Notes: a model not told the origin generated them from the letters alone. Shown: positions 1-8,996, counted from the stretch's first letter. The stretch: DNA of 64,000 nucleotides from Regnicoccus_A sp014224355 (GCF_050920705.1 NZ_CP154799.1:2046001-2110000); one strand, 5' to 3'. Translations and numbers: made by a program.

Positions 1-155
1 GGCAGTTTGGCTGCTCGGCTGGATGAAGCAAAGACTGAAAGACCCACTAGGATCCTTTCAACAGCAATACGACAACTGCCCTCGAGAGTGGGCAACTGGT
101 ACACAAGCTTCCTGGGTCCAGATTCTCAGGAAGCCAGATTCTCATCAAGAACGCG

Positions 156-605
156 ATGCCACCTTCAGCAAGCTCTTCAGAGGCTGGGTTTCCGACCCTG
201 ATGCGCCGTTATCAACGCGGGCAACGGCTGGTTGTGGACTATGCCATCGGGCTTGCGATCCTAGGCCTTGCTCCTATGCTTTTGACGCCTGTTCTGACCA
301 TCGCTGCTGGTCTCCTGCTGACCATGATCTGGCATGTCGGGAGATGTTGGCAGTTTGCAGTCTCGATTAATCCCATCACCATTGCTGGTGTAGCCTTGAA
401 CATTCTGGGAGCATTGGCGATTGGATCGCTGACCTGGCTACTCCTTGTTGTACTGGGTGTTTCCATTCCACTTGTCGACCACTTCGCCACATCTGGGGCC
501 CTGATGAGCGGAACATGGACATTCGGAGCGGCAGTGAACCAATTTTTCTTTCTCGGCTTTATCCGGCAAAACTCACATAAGCTTGCCGCAAGAAGTCATG
601 AGTAA
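156..605 (+). CDS. Small polytopic membrane protein, unknown function
   Basis: A 149-residue protein from the ATG at 156. A second ATG at 201 (MRRYQRGQRL) would place a basic stretch just before the first membrane segment and is equally plausible. Hydrophobic stretches cover about residues 30-57 and 73-107, enough for three to four membrane helices. The end is short and polar. It stops just past the ATG (598) of the lipase gene, so the two are probably co-transcribed and translationally coupled. I do not recognise a family. The function may relate to export or anchoring of the lipase, but that is only a context guess. Confidence 0.6.
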   Translation: MPPSASSSEAGFPTLMRRYQRGQRLVVDYAIGLAILGLAPMLLTPVLTIAAGLLLTMIWHVGRCWQFAVSINPITIAGVALNILGALAIGSLTWLLLVVLGVSIPLVDHFATSGALMSGTWTFGAAVNQFFFLGFIRQNSHKLAARSHE

Positions 606-1749
606 ACTATCGCGTCGGCAAGTTCTGCTGGCAGGTCTTGGCGCCGGTGGGTTGCTTTCCGGCCTTCAGGAGCAACGGCGTCGCCGCCTTCTGGAAGCCG
701 AGCAGAAAAACCTGACAGACACCTTGCTTGGCAATCCAGACTATGTGCAGAATTCCGTAAATCGGGCTATCGAAGGTGACCTGGAGTCTTCGGCTGAAAT
801 TGAAAAGATCCACGCATCGCTGAACCTGCAGTCGCCTAATACGGCCTACGACCGCACTGTTTCAAAGATCCTGATCCAATGCAGTCGCCTGGCGACGGAG
901 CAGTATTTAACGGGGAAGTTTGACTTGCGCTTTAATGGCACTATCGCTGGCTTGCCAAGCCACAGCCCTCGCCTGGATCAGTATACCCAGGTGGCTTCCA
1001 TCAAAGGACCTGACACAGTCACAGCCAAGCGCACCATCGATATTGATGGCAATCTCCTGAATGATCCTCTTGTGGCAAGAACAATGAGGCTCAAGAGTCT
1101 GGTTCAGCATCTTGCGGGCCAAGCCCTGGTGATCAAGTGGAGTTACCCCGTCTTCTGGGGGTTTATTCTTCGTGGTGAAACAAGAAATATACTGGTTCTG
1201 CGGGGAACCCAGCGCGCAAACGAATGGCTGGACACGCTGCGCGCCAATCAGGTTCGATCGGATGCTGTTCCACGTTTCGACTTCAAAGGTGCCATTCACC
1301 ATGGCTTCGCGACAATCTATTCTGAGTTGTCCAAGCCCATCATCGCTGCCGCGAAGCGATTGGATCAATCAAAGCCACTCTATGTGTCTGGTCACAGTCT
1401 TGGGTCGCCTCTGGCGATGCTCGCAGCCCTTGATATTGCTCAGAAGCTGCCTTCTTTAAGAGATCGGATACGCCTCTACAGCTATGCAGGACCCAGGTTG
1501 GGTGATCCCGAATTCGCTGAACACTTCAGCCTAACTCTGCCCAACACCTATCGGGTTGTAAATCTCGGCGATCTGGTGCCATCACTGCCACCGACAAGAG
1601 CCAGATCCTTGACCTACGTCCATGCTGGAGAGCAATGGGTGTTTCCTCCCATGAGCAGCGATGTGGGACCCAACCACTTCATCAGTGCTTATCGAAATGC
1701 TGTGGAGGCGGAGCAGGAACAGCTGGTGAAGCGCCAGGCTCGCCTGTGA
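598..1749 (+). CDS. Class 3 lipase (alpha/beta hydrolase), probably exported
   Basis: Predicted triacylglycerol or phospholipid lipase of the Lipase_3 family, 383 residues. The nucleophile elbow GHSLG is at residues 265-269 (Ser267). The other members of the triad are probably Asp325 in NLGDLVP and His360 in PNHF, at the spacing usual for the family. The N-terminus MSKLSRRQVLLAGLGAGG has twin arginines before a hydrophobic stretch, like a Tat signal, so the enzyme is likely exported or membrane attached. I chose ATG 598 because the in-frame TTG 15 bases upstream would break this signal. It overlaps the upstream membrane-protein gene by 8 bases, and its stop overlaps the next gene's GTG. Confidence 0.82.
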   Translation: MSKLSRRQVLLAGLGAGGLLSGLQEQRRRRLLEAEQKNLTDTLLGNPDYVQNSVNRAIEGDLESSAEIEKIHASLNLQSPNTAYDRTVSKILIQCSRLATEQYLTGKFDLRFNGTIAGLPSHSPRLDQYTQVASIKGPDTVTAKRTIDIDGNLLNDPLVARTMRLKSLVQHLAGQALVIKWSYPVFWGFILRGETRNILVLRGTQRANEWLDTLRANQVRSDAVPRFDFKGAIHHGFATIYSELSKPIIAAAKRLDQSKPLYVSGHSLGSPLAMLAALDIAQKLPSLRDRIRLYSYAGPRLGDPEFAEHFSLTLPNTYRVVNLGDLVPSLPPTRARSLTYVHAGEQWVFPPMSSDVGPNHFISAYRNAVEAEQEQLVKRQARL

Positions 1750-2174
1750 GGCCGGTCCTTCCATCAGCAGGCTTGGGCCTGCCATTGGTGCCGATCCGCC
1801 TGAAGCCTGGCACTGATCTGCGCCTCGGCCTGGAGCAGCTGCTGGTCGAGCGGGGAGAGCAGGCGGGGTGTGTGATCAGCGGCATCGGCAGCCTGTCGAC
1901 GGCCTGCCTGCGCCTGGCCGGACGCGAATCGCCCACCCGGATGACGGGGGATCTCGAGATCATCTCGTTGGCTGGAACCCTTTCGCTGGATGGAGCTCAC
2001 CTGCATCTCAGCATCGCAGATGCCGAGGGCCGCCTGGTCGGTGGTCACCTCTGCGGGGGTTCTCTGGTGCGCACCACCGCCGAGATCGTGGTGGGATTGC
2101 TGCCGGAATGGTGCTTCCGCCGCCAGATCGATCCGGCCACAGGGTTCCGGGAGCTGGAGATCAGGCGCCGGTAG
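1746..2174 (+). CDS. PPC/DUF296 domain protein
   Basis: A 142-residue single-domain protein of the plant-and-prokaryote conserved (PPC, DUF296) family. Features are the LKPGTDLRLGLEQLL opening, the GCVISGIGSL strand-turn and the GGHLCGGSLVRTTAEIVVG core. In plants this domain accompanies AT-hook DNA-binding proteins. Bacterial stand-alone members form trimers and their role is unclear. The start is a GTG at 1746 that shares the bases GTGA with the lipase stop, so it is translationally coupled to the lipase. Nothing more specific can be said about its ligand. Confidence 0.8.
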   Translation: MRPVLPSAGLGLPLVPIRLKPGTDLRLGLEQLLVERGEQAGCVISGIGSLSTACLRLAGRESPTRMTGDLEIISLAGTLSLDGAHLHLSIADAEGRLVGGHLCGGSLVRTTAEIVVGLLPEWCFRRQIDPATGFRELEIRRR

Positions 2175-2182
2175 CGGGTGCT

Positions 2183-2373
2183 TCAGTGCATGGCCTCGAT
2201 GCTGGCCACCTTGTCATCAAGCGATTGATCCCGGTCGGTGCGGGTGTTGATTTTCACGGTGGTGTAGGTCCCGGGGCAGCCCATGGCAGGCACCGCCCCA
2301 TGGCAGGCCTCAATGGCGTCGAACAGCGGGCCCCATTCACCTCGATCGGCAGGACGCAGAGATCGACGTTCAC
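2183..2373 (-). pseudogene. Relic of MTH1187-family thiamine-binding protein
   Basis: Reading leftwards from a GTG at 2373 gives VNVDLCVLPI, the usual first strand of MTH1187/YkoF-type thiamine-binding proteins. After a frame change around 2345 the sequence reads EWGPLFDAIEACH, then PGTYTTVKINTRTDRDQSL, the family's C-terminal half, to a TGA at 2183. About 35-40 residues between these blocks are missing and the reading frame is broken. The intact family has about 100 residues. This is a small gene shortened by an internal deletion. Confidence 0.7.
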
Positions 2374-2395
2374 CTTCGACAACTTGGTTGAGGGG

Positions 2396-2485
2396 ATGCT
2401 CTTCCCGCTGACGGTGGTGCTGGAATCGGATCAGGGCCTGACGCTCCGGGTCAGTCCCAGCCCCTCACCGAAGCATGGCTTGCTG
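2396..2485 (+). pseudogene. C-terminal relic of a cytochrome P450
   Basis: Thirty codons read MLFPLTVVLESDQGLTLRVS followed by PSPSPKHGLL. They closely match the extreme C-terminus of the intact P450 further along this window (LTLVLEPDQDLSLRI, then PSPSPKDGLL). The DNA match is also good. No heme-binding loop or earlier P450 sequence lies upstream, where the thiamine-binding relic begins. This is a leftover of a second P450 gene or of a partial duplication. Confidence 0.6.
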
Positions 2486-2571
2486 GGATTGCAGACCCTG
2501 GTTTCTCTGGCCGCCTTGGGATTCAGGGCCGTTGTCAACGGCGCAATCCATGGCTGCGTGATCGTTCGTCC

Positions 2572-2976
2572 TCAACCAGCAAGCCAATCAACAGTTCTGT
2601 GACAGGGCAGCTGATGAACTGACGACAACGCAAGTGTCGGAGATTGGCGGAATGGACGTCCGCAGGCCCGGATCAGTGATGGCCGTCTGCGGCCGAAGGG
2701 TTCGATCCACTGTTCCCGAAACAGGTCGCGGCGAAGCTTCGCTGGGTCCAGCCGGCAGCCCGGCTGGATGGACCCCTGGTCCAGAAGCCATCCGAGCCGA
2801 AGGGCCGTGGCCTCTTCAACGCAGGAATTGTCCTGCTGGTCGGTGAGCCAGAACAGTTCCGTGTGGGTGATGACACCGCTCGAGATGGATTCGAGGAAAA
2901 GCTCGCCACCGCAATGGCGTTTGTTGCGAAACAATCTGCTTTTTCCGTGGCCCTTTCGTGGGCCCTCCGCCCTCAC
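2572..2976 (-). CDS. Small hypothetical protein
   Basis: Open frame of up to 134 residues. The most protein-like part is GVITHTELFWLTDQQ, then CVEEATALRLGWLLDQGSI and QPGCRLDP, which resembles short cyanobacterial proteins of unknown function. The first 25 residues are basic, low in complexity and run towards the psbA promoter, so the real start may lie inside the frame. The last 30 residues also look less convincing. It is divergent from psbA. No function can be assigned. Confidence 0.4.
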   Translation of the reverse strand: MRAEGPRKGHGKSRLFRNKRHCGGELFLESISSGVITHTELFWLTDQQDNSCVEEATALRLGWLLDQGSIQPGCRLDPAKLRRDLFREQWIEPFGRRRPSLIRACGRPFRQSPTLALSSVHQLPCHRTVDWLAG

Positions 2977-3050
2977 ACGGGCTGTGAGCCCAGCTCAGCT
3001 GGTTGATCCGCCTTGGTGGACCGGTCTTGGGCTGCTGAGCCGGTGACGGC

Positions 3051-3078
3051 TTTACAAAACTCAATTTCGTGCTATTAT
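3051..3078 (+). promoter_or_regulatory. psbA promoter (sigma70-type)
   Basis: TTTACA at 3051-3056 and TATTAT at 3073-3078 are separated by 16 bases, a strong vegetative-type promoter about 95 bases before the psbA start codon. The surrounding 30 bases are markedly A/T-rich compared with neighbouring DNA. Cyanobacterial psbA promoters typically have this architecture. Confidence 0.7.
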
Positions 3079-3173
3079 GAAAATTCCAATCGACGTCTCG
3101 GGTGGATTTCGATCCCCTCCTGCATCGCCTGGCCTACATACCCGCTCCTTCCGGGGCACACATTTCCGTCCTC

Positions 3174-4253
3174 ATGACCACCACCCTTCAGCAGCGCCAG
3201 GGCGCGTCTGCCTGGAGCCAGTTCTGCGAGTGGGTCACCTCCACCAACAACCGTCTCTACGTCGGTTGGTTCGGTGTGCTGATGATCCCCACCCTGCTGG
3301 CTGCCACGATCTGCTTCATCGTGGCCTTCGTCGCTGCTCCTCCCGTCGACATCGACGGCATCCGTGAGCCCGTTGCCGGCTCCCTCCTCTACGGCAACAA
3401 CATCATCTCCGGCGCCGTTGTTCCTTCGAGCAACGCCATCGGCCTGCACTTCTACCCGATCTGGGAAGCCGCCAGCCTCGATGAGTGGCTGTACAACGGC
3501 GGTCCCTACCAGCTGGTGATCTTCCACTTCCTGATCGGCGTCTTCTGCTACATGGGCCGCGAGTGGGAACTCTCCTACCGCCTCGGCATGCGCCCCTGGA
3601 TCTGCGTGGCCTACAGCGCCCCCGTGGCCGCTGCCTCGGCTGTGTTCCTGATCTACCCCTTCGGTCAGGGTTCCTTCTCCGACGGCATGCCCCTCGGCAT
3701 CTCCGGCACCTTCAACTACATGCTGGTGTTCCAGGCTGAGCACAACATCCTGATGCATCCCTTCCACATGCTGGGTGTGGCCGGTGTGTTCGGTGGCTCC
3801 CTGTTCTCCGCCATGCACGGTTCGCTGGTGACCTCCTCCCTGGTGCGTGAAACCACCGAGAGCGAGAGCCAGAACTACGGTTACAAGTTCGGTCAGGAAG
3901 AAGAGACCTACAACATCGTGGCTGCCCACGGTTACTTCGGTCGCCTGATCTTCCAGTACGCCTCCTTCAACAACAGCCGCAGCCTGCACTTCTTCCTGGC
4001 TGCCTGGCCTGTGATCGGCATCTGGTTCACCGCCCTCGGCGTGAGCACGATGGCCTTCAACCTGAACGGTTTCAACTTCAACCAGTCGATCCTCGACGGC
4101 CAGGGCCGCGTGATCAACACCTGGGCTGATGTGCTGAACCGCGCTGGTCTGGGCATGGAAGTGATGCACGAGCGCAACGCTCACAACTTCCCCCTGGACC
4201 TGGCTTCTGCTGAAGCCACTCCCGTGGCGCTGACCGCTCCTGCGATCGGCTGA
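3174..4253 (+). CDS. psbA: Photosystem II D1 protein, high-light (Glu130) type
   Basis: D1 reaction-centre protein, 359 residues in the thylakoid membrane. It binds P680 chlorophylls, pheophytin, QB and the Mn4CaO5 cluster. The start MTTTLQQRQGASAWSQFC is the family start; an in-frame upstream extension to 3102 is untranslated leader. Residue 130 is Glu (GREWELSY), the D1:2 form associated in cyanobacteria with high light. The C-terminal processing region (HNFPLDLA followed by a short extension) is intact. It is a single transcription unit with a strong promoter upstream and hairpins downstream. Codon use is highly biased, as expected for a very highly expressed gene. Confidence 0.98.
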   Translation: MTTTLQQRQGASAWSQFCEWVTSTNNRLYVGWFGVLMIPTLLAATICFIVAFVAAPPVDIDGIREPVAGSLLYGNNIISGAVVPSSNAIGLHFYPIWEAASLDEWLYNGGPYQLVIFHFLIGVFCYMGREWELSYRLGMRPWICVAYSAPVAAASAVFLIYPFGQGSFSDGMPLGISGTFNYMLVFQAEHNILMHPFHMLGVAGVFGGSLFSAMHGSLVTSSLVRETTESESQNYGYKFGQEEETYNIVAAHGYFGRLIFQYASFNNSRSLHFFLAAWPVIGIWFTALGVSTMAFNLNGFNFNQSILDGQGRVINTWADVLNRAGLGMEVMHERNAHNFPLDLASAEATPVALTAPAIG

Positions 4254-4260
4254 TGCGGCC

Positions 4261-4329
4261 GGTGGGTCCACCCGGACCCACCACCTGCATCACCACAACG
4301 AAAGCCCCTGCTTCGGCAGGGGCTTTTTT
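4261..4329 (+). terminator. Terminator region after psbA (two hairpins)
   Basis: A first hairpin has 8-bp arms at 4261-4268 and 4275-4282. A second hairpin has 11-base arms (AAAGCCCCTGC and GCAGGGGCTTT) around a TTCG loop from 4301, and its right arm runs into six Ts ending at 4329. The second is a textbook intrinsic terminator. The first may stabilise the psbA mRNA 3' end. Confidence 0.85.
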
Positions 4330-4402
4330 GATGGCAACACTCAGAGCTGTTGATTGCGGCCCAGAAGCCAGGATGCATTTCTCTTCCCTCTCTCTTGCAC
4401 CG

Positions 4403-4591
4403 ATGCCTCACCACGTTGACCGCCTCACCAAGAACTGCTCAATCTGTGGACGACCGTTTCAGTGGCGGAAGAAGTGGAAAGATGTGTGGGAGGAGGTCCG
4501 TTACTGTTCTGATCGCTGCCGTAGAAACCGGAATCGCCTTGACCCCAGGTGCCAGGCCGGCTGGACCAAAAGCTGGGATGACACTGACTGA
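4403..4591 (+). CDS. DUF2256 family zinc-ribbon-like protein
   Basis: A 62-residue protein with the DUF2256 signature: CSICGRPFQWRKKW, then WEEVRYCSDRCRR. Two CxxC/CxxxC pairs could bind one zinc ion. The family is small, widespread in bacteria and uncharacterised. I chose the ATG at 4403 because family members start shortly before the first cysteine pair. The longer in-frame reading begins inside the psbA terminator. It stands alone, downstream of psbA. Confidence 0.8.
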   Translation: MPHHVDRLTKNCSICGRPFQWRKKWKDVWEEVRYCSDRCRRNRNRLDPRCQAGWTKSWDDTD

Positions 4592-5182
4592 ATCAGAGAA
4601 CCAAGCCGTGTGCCTTCAGCCGCACGGTAGGTCTTCGCTGTGTGCTTGGCAGAGAATCTGTCTGCCCAGTGGTGTCCCCTCTGTTGGTGTCCTCACGGAC
4701 GAGTGAGGTGGCGTGTGGTCAGCGCCGGGGCGCGTTGGAAGCGATGCGCCAGCAGCTCGTGCAGCACTCCGTTCTGAAGGATCTTGGCCCCCTGTTCGGC
4801 CCGAAGGCCCGGGGGCATGGCCCTGGCGGGGATCCCTGCTGAAGCAGAAGGAGGTCGGGCCGCAGGGGCAGCTGGCTGGTGGGGTATCGTCGTGTCAGCG
4901 TGCCCGAGCGTTGCACCAAATGGTCAGCAGGATCATGCCCATGGCCAGGTGGCAAAGAGGGGAAGTCTGCTGCCGGATGGATGATTGGGCTGCAGCTGCT
5001 CTTTGATGCAGGACTCGACCTGGGGACGAACGCCAGGCTGCGCAACAATCAGCTGAATTTCGTCCCTGCGACCACCTCTCCCTGAGCAGCCTGCGGGAGT
5101 GGATCGGAATCGCTTCCGCCAAGGCCGGAGCCCCGTAGCTCCCAGGGCCCAGACTCCAGAGTGAATCTCCCGCATCCGCTCC
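4592..5182. other. Stretch without a supportable gene
   Basis: About 590 bases. Several overlapping open frames exist on both strands, but none has a clear start, a ribosome binding site or recognisable sequence. A leftward reading near 4740-4820 (LRAEQGAKILQNGVLHELL) looks protein-like but switches frame, so this may hold an unrecognised gene relic. Confidence 0.4.
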
Positions 5183-5431
5183 ATGCTGTTCCCGGCCCCC
5201 TTCTGCTCTCCCTTCACGGCAGCCAGGATCGCAGGGCTGCAGGCCGCCCTGCTTCTGGTGCTCACCCTGCTGATCAAAGCCAGGATCCAGATCAAGGCCG
5301 CTTCAGCGCTCGGGTTGTTCCTGCTGGCCCTGCAGACCCTGGTGTTTCTGGGTGCCAGTGGTGCCCTGGGGCTGGCGAGCCTCGGTGGTCTGACCTATGC
5401 CCTCAGCAAGCGGTCAGCACGGGTGGCCTGA
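5183..5431 (+). CDS. Small membrane protein, unknown
   Basis: An 82-residue protein from ATG 5183. It has two hydrophobic stretches, about residues 18-32 (LQAALLLVLTLLIKA) and 38-72 (rich in Leu, Ala and Gly), consistent with two to three membrane helices, and a short basic end. It converges with the dehydrogenase gene and overlaps its 3' end by 18 bases. No family recognised. Confidence 0.5.
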   Translation: MLFPAPFCSPFTAARIAGLQAALLLVLTLLIKARIQIKAASALGLFLLALQTLVFLGASGALGLASLGGLTYALSKRSARVA

Positions 5432-6455
5432 GATCGCCGCCAGACCCACCAGCTGTGCGCTCGCGCTCCAGAGCGCTGCAGCCAGCGCTCCGTCCTGAGC
5501 TTCTGGGCTCGGTTCAGCTGGTTCGAAGCGCAAGCGCCCTGGACCGATCAGGCGATTGCAGTGATAGCTGAATCCTGGGTGCCCATAGGCGGGAGCGGTG
5601 GCGAGTTCGGCCAGCAACGCGCCGGCCTGCTGGGGGGTGGCGGTGAGGTGCAGCAGGTCGCGGGCCACCAGGGCGAACAGACGCTGGCCCCATTCGTTGT
5701 GACGGCGGCTGGTGCGGAAGAAACCTCCGCTGCTTCGCGGAATCACCAGGCCGGGGCTCCAGGCCAGCACGGGCATCGCCGTGCCCCATCGATCCAGGCA
5801 CCGCGCCAGCTCCAGGGCGAAGAGCAGGTTGCAGAGCTTGCTGTCCTTGTAGGCCTTGTCGGCATTGAACGGCGTGCGCCCATCCACCATCGAGAAGCCA
5901 GCGCCTGCCCGGAGGCCTGCCAGATCGCCCAGACCGGCGGGCTGGCCCACCCGGCCCCCGGGCGAACCAGGATCGTGCACCTCCGAGGCGGTGATCACCA
6001 CCCGCGGGTCCTCGCTGCGCTCCAGCAGGGGGATCAGCCGCATCGCCAGGGCCTGGTGGCCCAGATGGTTGACGGCGATGGTGAGTTCATAGCCCTGGGC
6101 CGAGCGCCTGGGTTCGGGGGGCGCCACTGTCCTGCAGGCCGGCATTGAGGACCAGGCTGTCGATCGGCTCGCCGCGGGCGAGCAGCTCAGCGGCACAATG
6201 CTCGATGCTCTCTAGGTCGGCCAGATCGCAGACGGGAGTGTGCAGATCCGCTGGGCTGCTGACCAGCAACCTCTGGCGGGTGGCGGAGGCGGTGGCCTGA
6301 TCCCGGCAGGGCAGGGTGAGCCGGTGGCCGTCGCGCTGCAGCAGCAGGGCGGCCTGCTGGCCGATGCCGGAGCTGGCGCCGGTGAGCAGAACCCGACGGC
6401 GCTGAGGGAGCGCGCTGGACTGCTGGCTGTCTTCGATGGGCATGCTGCCGGTCAC
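5414..6455 (-). pseudogene. Short-chain dehydrogenase, frameshifted (POR-like SDR)
   Basis: Two frames together encode one SDR of about 346 residues. The first frame holds the nucleotide-binding motif TGASSGIG and ends NAGLQDSGA. The second continues NHLGHQALAMRL and holds the catalytic YKDSK with following CNLL, the version seen in protochlorophyllide reductases and retinol-dehydrogenase-like SDRs. The break is at a six-G run (plus strand 6116-6121). Removing one base restores a single frame, and the corrected length is an exact number of codons. It starts at a GTG overlapping the hydrolase stop. It is either a recent pseudogene or a sequencing error. The substrate is unknown. Confidence 0.8.
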
Positions 6456-8092
6456 CTGCGCTGGAACACACCCTCGCCGTCGAGGTTGAGGTTGTCGATC
6501 TGCACGCGGCGAGCCGGAGCGTCACCCGCCACGCTGAAGGACACGGCGCTGGGGCCGACGGCGTTCTCGCCACTCGGCTGGTAGCTGAAGGTGTCTCCGC
6601 TCACATGGGTGAGCGGGAAAGGTAGACGCTGGGGCCCCAGCTCCAGCACCAGGCCGTCTTCCTGGGACTTCACCGCGATCTCTCCCACGAAGGCGTTGCT
6701 GTAGGTGCCGGTGTAGACCGCCAACGGGCGTGCCGGGGCGGGATCTGAGAGCGTGGGGACAAGGGGATAGGGCTGCTGGGCAATCTGGGCGAACCTCGCC
6801 CCCAGGGGCTTGAGGTAGTCGAATTGGATTGTGCCGAAGCGAGCGAGATCAAGGAAGCTGAGGGCTACCGTTTCCGGGACCCCGATCGGCTGGCCGTTGG
6901 TGAGCACCACGATGCCCAGCGACTCCCCAGGCAACAGGTACACAGCCGTGGCTGCACCCATCTCGAAGCCACCCGAGTGGCTGAGCTGAACAGCCCCCTG
7001 GTCGGTGCTGCCCACGTTCCAGCCCAGTCCATAGAAGCCGGTGCGGTAGACGGCTGGATCCCGCGAGGAACCACTGGCGATCAACGGGCGGTGGGTCTCG
7101 GCCAGGGCATCCTGGTCGACAATCCGGCGGCCGGTGGCCTTGGGTCCAAGGCGTCCCCCCGCCAGCTGCAGCCGCAGCCACTGGGAGAGGTCGCGCGCCG
7201 TTGAGCTCACACCGCCTGCGGGCGACTGGACATCGGCATTCCGCTGGTGGCGGGCCACCCAGCGTCGGGCCCCATCCTCGGAAGTGTCCATCACATGGAG
7301 TGCTGCCCGGTTGGAGGCCGCGATCAGATCGGCATGGCTGGAGCTGGTGCGGCTCATCCCCAGCGGTTGGTAGAGCCGATTCCTGGAGAGTTCCTCCCAG
7401 CCCTGGCCGCTGGCATTGGCCGCCGCGACGGCGCCCGCCGTGAACCCGGCGTTGGTGTAGTTGAAGACGGCCCGGAAGCGGTTCCCCAGCGGCAGCACCC
7501 CGAGGCGCTCAAAGATGGTGGCGCGATCGAAGCCGATGTCCTCGAGCAGGTCGCCGGCGTGGTCGGGCAGGCCGCTGCGGTGCGACAGCAGGTCCCGCAG
7601 GGTCACCTCCTCGGCGATGGCGGCCGGGCCGATGCGGAAACCTGGAAGGTCACCGATCACCGGATCGTCCCAGCGCACGCGCCCATCTCCCACCAGAGCT
7701 GCCACCACCGTGCTGGCGATGGGTTTCGAGAGCGAGGCCAGTTGGAAAACGGTGTCGGGATCCACCGCCCCGGCCTTGCCCATCTCCCGCTGCCCGTAAC
7801 CCTTGAGGAAGACCACCCGGTCGTCGTGGACCACGGCGATCGCCATGCCAGGCACCCCCGTCTGCTGCAGGATCTGCGTGGCGAAGGCCTCCAGCTTCGG
7901 CAGCGCCGCGGTCACCTTGGCCGTGGTCACCAGCTGCGGCGGCGGCGGCGGTCCAGACGGACTGTCGGCGCCGAAGGCCGCCTCGGTGGGACTGATCATG
8001 GGCGCACCCGCACCCAGAACCATTCCGATCAGCAGGAGCCCCGGCAAGCCGAAACCAAGGCCCCGTCGCATCGTCATGGTTCGAGCTGTCAT
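6452..8092 (-). CDS. Exported serine hydrolase, class C beta-lactamase fold
   Basis: A 546-residue member of the beta-lactamase/penicillin-binding-like serine hydrolases. The catalytic SxxK is SLSK (Ser120, Lys123). The YxN motif is YTN (212-214) and the third motif is HSGG, in place of KTG, late in the domain. An N-terminal hydrophobic segment (about residues 12-30) followed by a proline-rich linker suggests a signal peptide or membrane anchor. The C-terminal ~100 residues form a separate beta-rich domain as in many family members. Likely activities are peptidase or esterase; antibiotic resistance cannot be inferred. ATGs at 8077 and 8071 are alternative starts. It is followed by the dehydrogenase with a GTGA overlap. 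Confidence 0.82.
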   Translation of the reverse strand: MTARTMTMRRGLGFGLPGLLLIGMVLGAGAPMISPTEAAFGADSPSGPPPPPQLVTTAKVTAALPKLEAFATQILQQTGVPGMAIAVVHDDRVVFLKGYGQREMGKAGAVDPDTVFQLASLSKPIASTVVAALVGDGRVRWDDPVIGDLPGFRIGPAAIAEEVTLRDLLSHRSGLPDHAGDLLEDIGFDRATIFERLGVLPLGNRFRAVFNYTNAGFTAGAVAAANASGQGWEELSRNRLYQPLGMSRTSSSHADLIAASNRAALHVMDTSEDGARRWVARHQRNADVQSPAGGVSSTARDLSQWLRLQLAGGRLGPKATGRRIVDQDALAETHRPLIASGSSRDPAVYRTGFYGLGWNVGSTDQGAVQLSHSGGFEMGAATAVYLLPGESLGIVVLTNGQPIGVPETVALSFLDLARFGTIQFDYLKPLGARFAQIAQQPYPLVPTLSDPAPARPLAVYTGTYSNAFVGEIAVKSQEDGLVLELGPQRLPFPLTHVSGDTFSYQPSGENAVGPSAVSFSVAGDAPARRVQIDNLNLDGEGVFQRR

Positions 8093-8135
8093 GGATTGCG
8101 GTGGCCTCTCCACCAGCATGGCTGGACCCACCCCA

Positions 8136-8996
8136 TCAGGGTCCCCCTTCCGGATCCACTCCCGCTTCATGCAGGAACGGGGGGCGTGGGCTGACATCGC
8201 CCGTCGAGGGTGGCTGGCGACGCTCCACGGTGACCTCCATCCGCTGCAGTTCCACCGGGGCACCGAACTGCGTGTAGATGGCCACGTCGGCGGCGTCGCG
8301 GCCATAGGCGATCGCCGCTCGCCCCCCCCGTAGATCGGTCTGGGTGGAATCGAACGTGTACCACCTCCCACCCACAAAGGCTTCGAACCAGGCATGCAGA
8401 TCCATGGGCTGCAGGCCCTCCAGATAGCCCACCACCATGCGGGCCGGAATGGACAAGGAACGGCAGCAGGCGATGCCGAGATGGGCCATGTCCCGACACA
8501 CCGCCTGCTGCCGATCATTCACCTCGCAGGCACTGAGAAGCTCCTTGCTGGCCCTCGGGGTATACCGCTTCGTTCGGTGGATGTGATCGACGATGGCCTT
8601 GCACTGGTCGTAGCCGGGAAGGCAGCCCGCAACTATCGACGAGGCCAGCTTCGCGCAGCGATCGGATTCGCAGAATCGGCTGGGCAGCAGGAATGGCAGT
8701 GTTTCGTCGGGCAGGTCCTGCACCTCGACGAAAGGAGCTCCCGGAGCGGTATCGGAGGCATCAGCAGCCTGGATGTCGACCGATGTGTAGACCGAGAATC
8801 GGCCGGCCGGTGCGACCAAGCGCTGGCAGAGATTGCCGAAGGGATCGGTGAACTCGGCCGCCGGTACGCTCGGCGTCAGCACGTATTGTTCGCGTCCCAC
8901 CCACTGCTGCCAGCCGCTGCGCGGCCGCAGCATGAACAGGAACGGCGTGGCCACTGGAATGTGGAACTCAAGGAAGCAGGTTGCATGCATCCACAT
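8136..8996 (-). CDS. Transglutaminase-like cysteine peptidase family protein
   Basis: A 286-residue protein with a transglutaminase-like core. The nucleophile region is RQQAVCRDMAHLG, followed by the typical SIPARMVVGY. The catalytic His is in DLHAWFEAFV and the Asp in WYTFDST. An N-terminal beta domain (residues 1-90) is usual for the family. In bacteria such proteins are mostly proteases or peptide cross-linkers of unknown substrate. It lies 43 bases upstream of the serine hydrolase on the same strand, so an operon is likely. A second ATG at 8990 is possible. Confidence 0.82.
   Translation of the reverse strand: MWMHATCFLEFHIPVATPFLFMLRPRSGWQQWVGREQYVLTPSVPAAEFTDPFGNLCQRLVAPAGRFSVYTSVDIQAADASDTAPGAPFVEVQDLPDETLPFLLPSRFCESDRCAKLASSIVAGCLPGYDQCKAIVDHIHRTKRYTPRASKELLSACEVNDRQQAVCRDMAHLGIACCRSLSIPARMVVGYLEGLQPMDLHAWFEAFVGGRWYTFDSTQTDLRGGRAAIAYGRDAADVAIYTQFGAPVELQRMEVTVERRQPPSTGDVSPRPPFLHEAGVDPEGGP

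Noticed and set aside
3075..4271. Long leftward ORF (398 codons) opposite psbA
   Set aside because: It is a mirror of strong codon bias in psbA; its composition is low-complexity (His/Val/Glu-rich) and it has no start signal.
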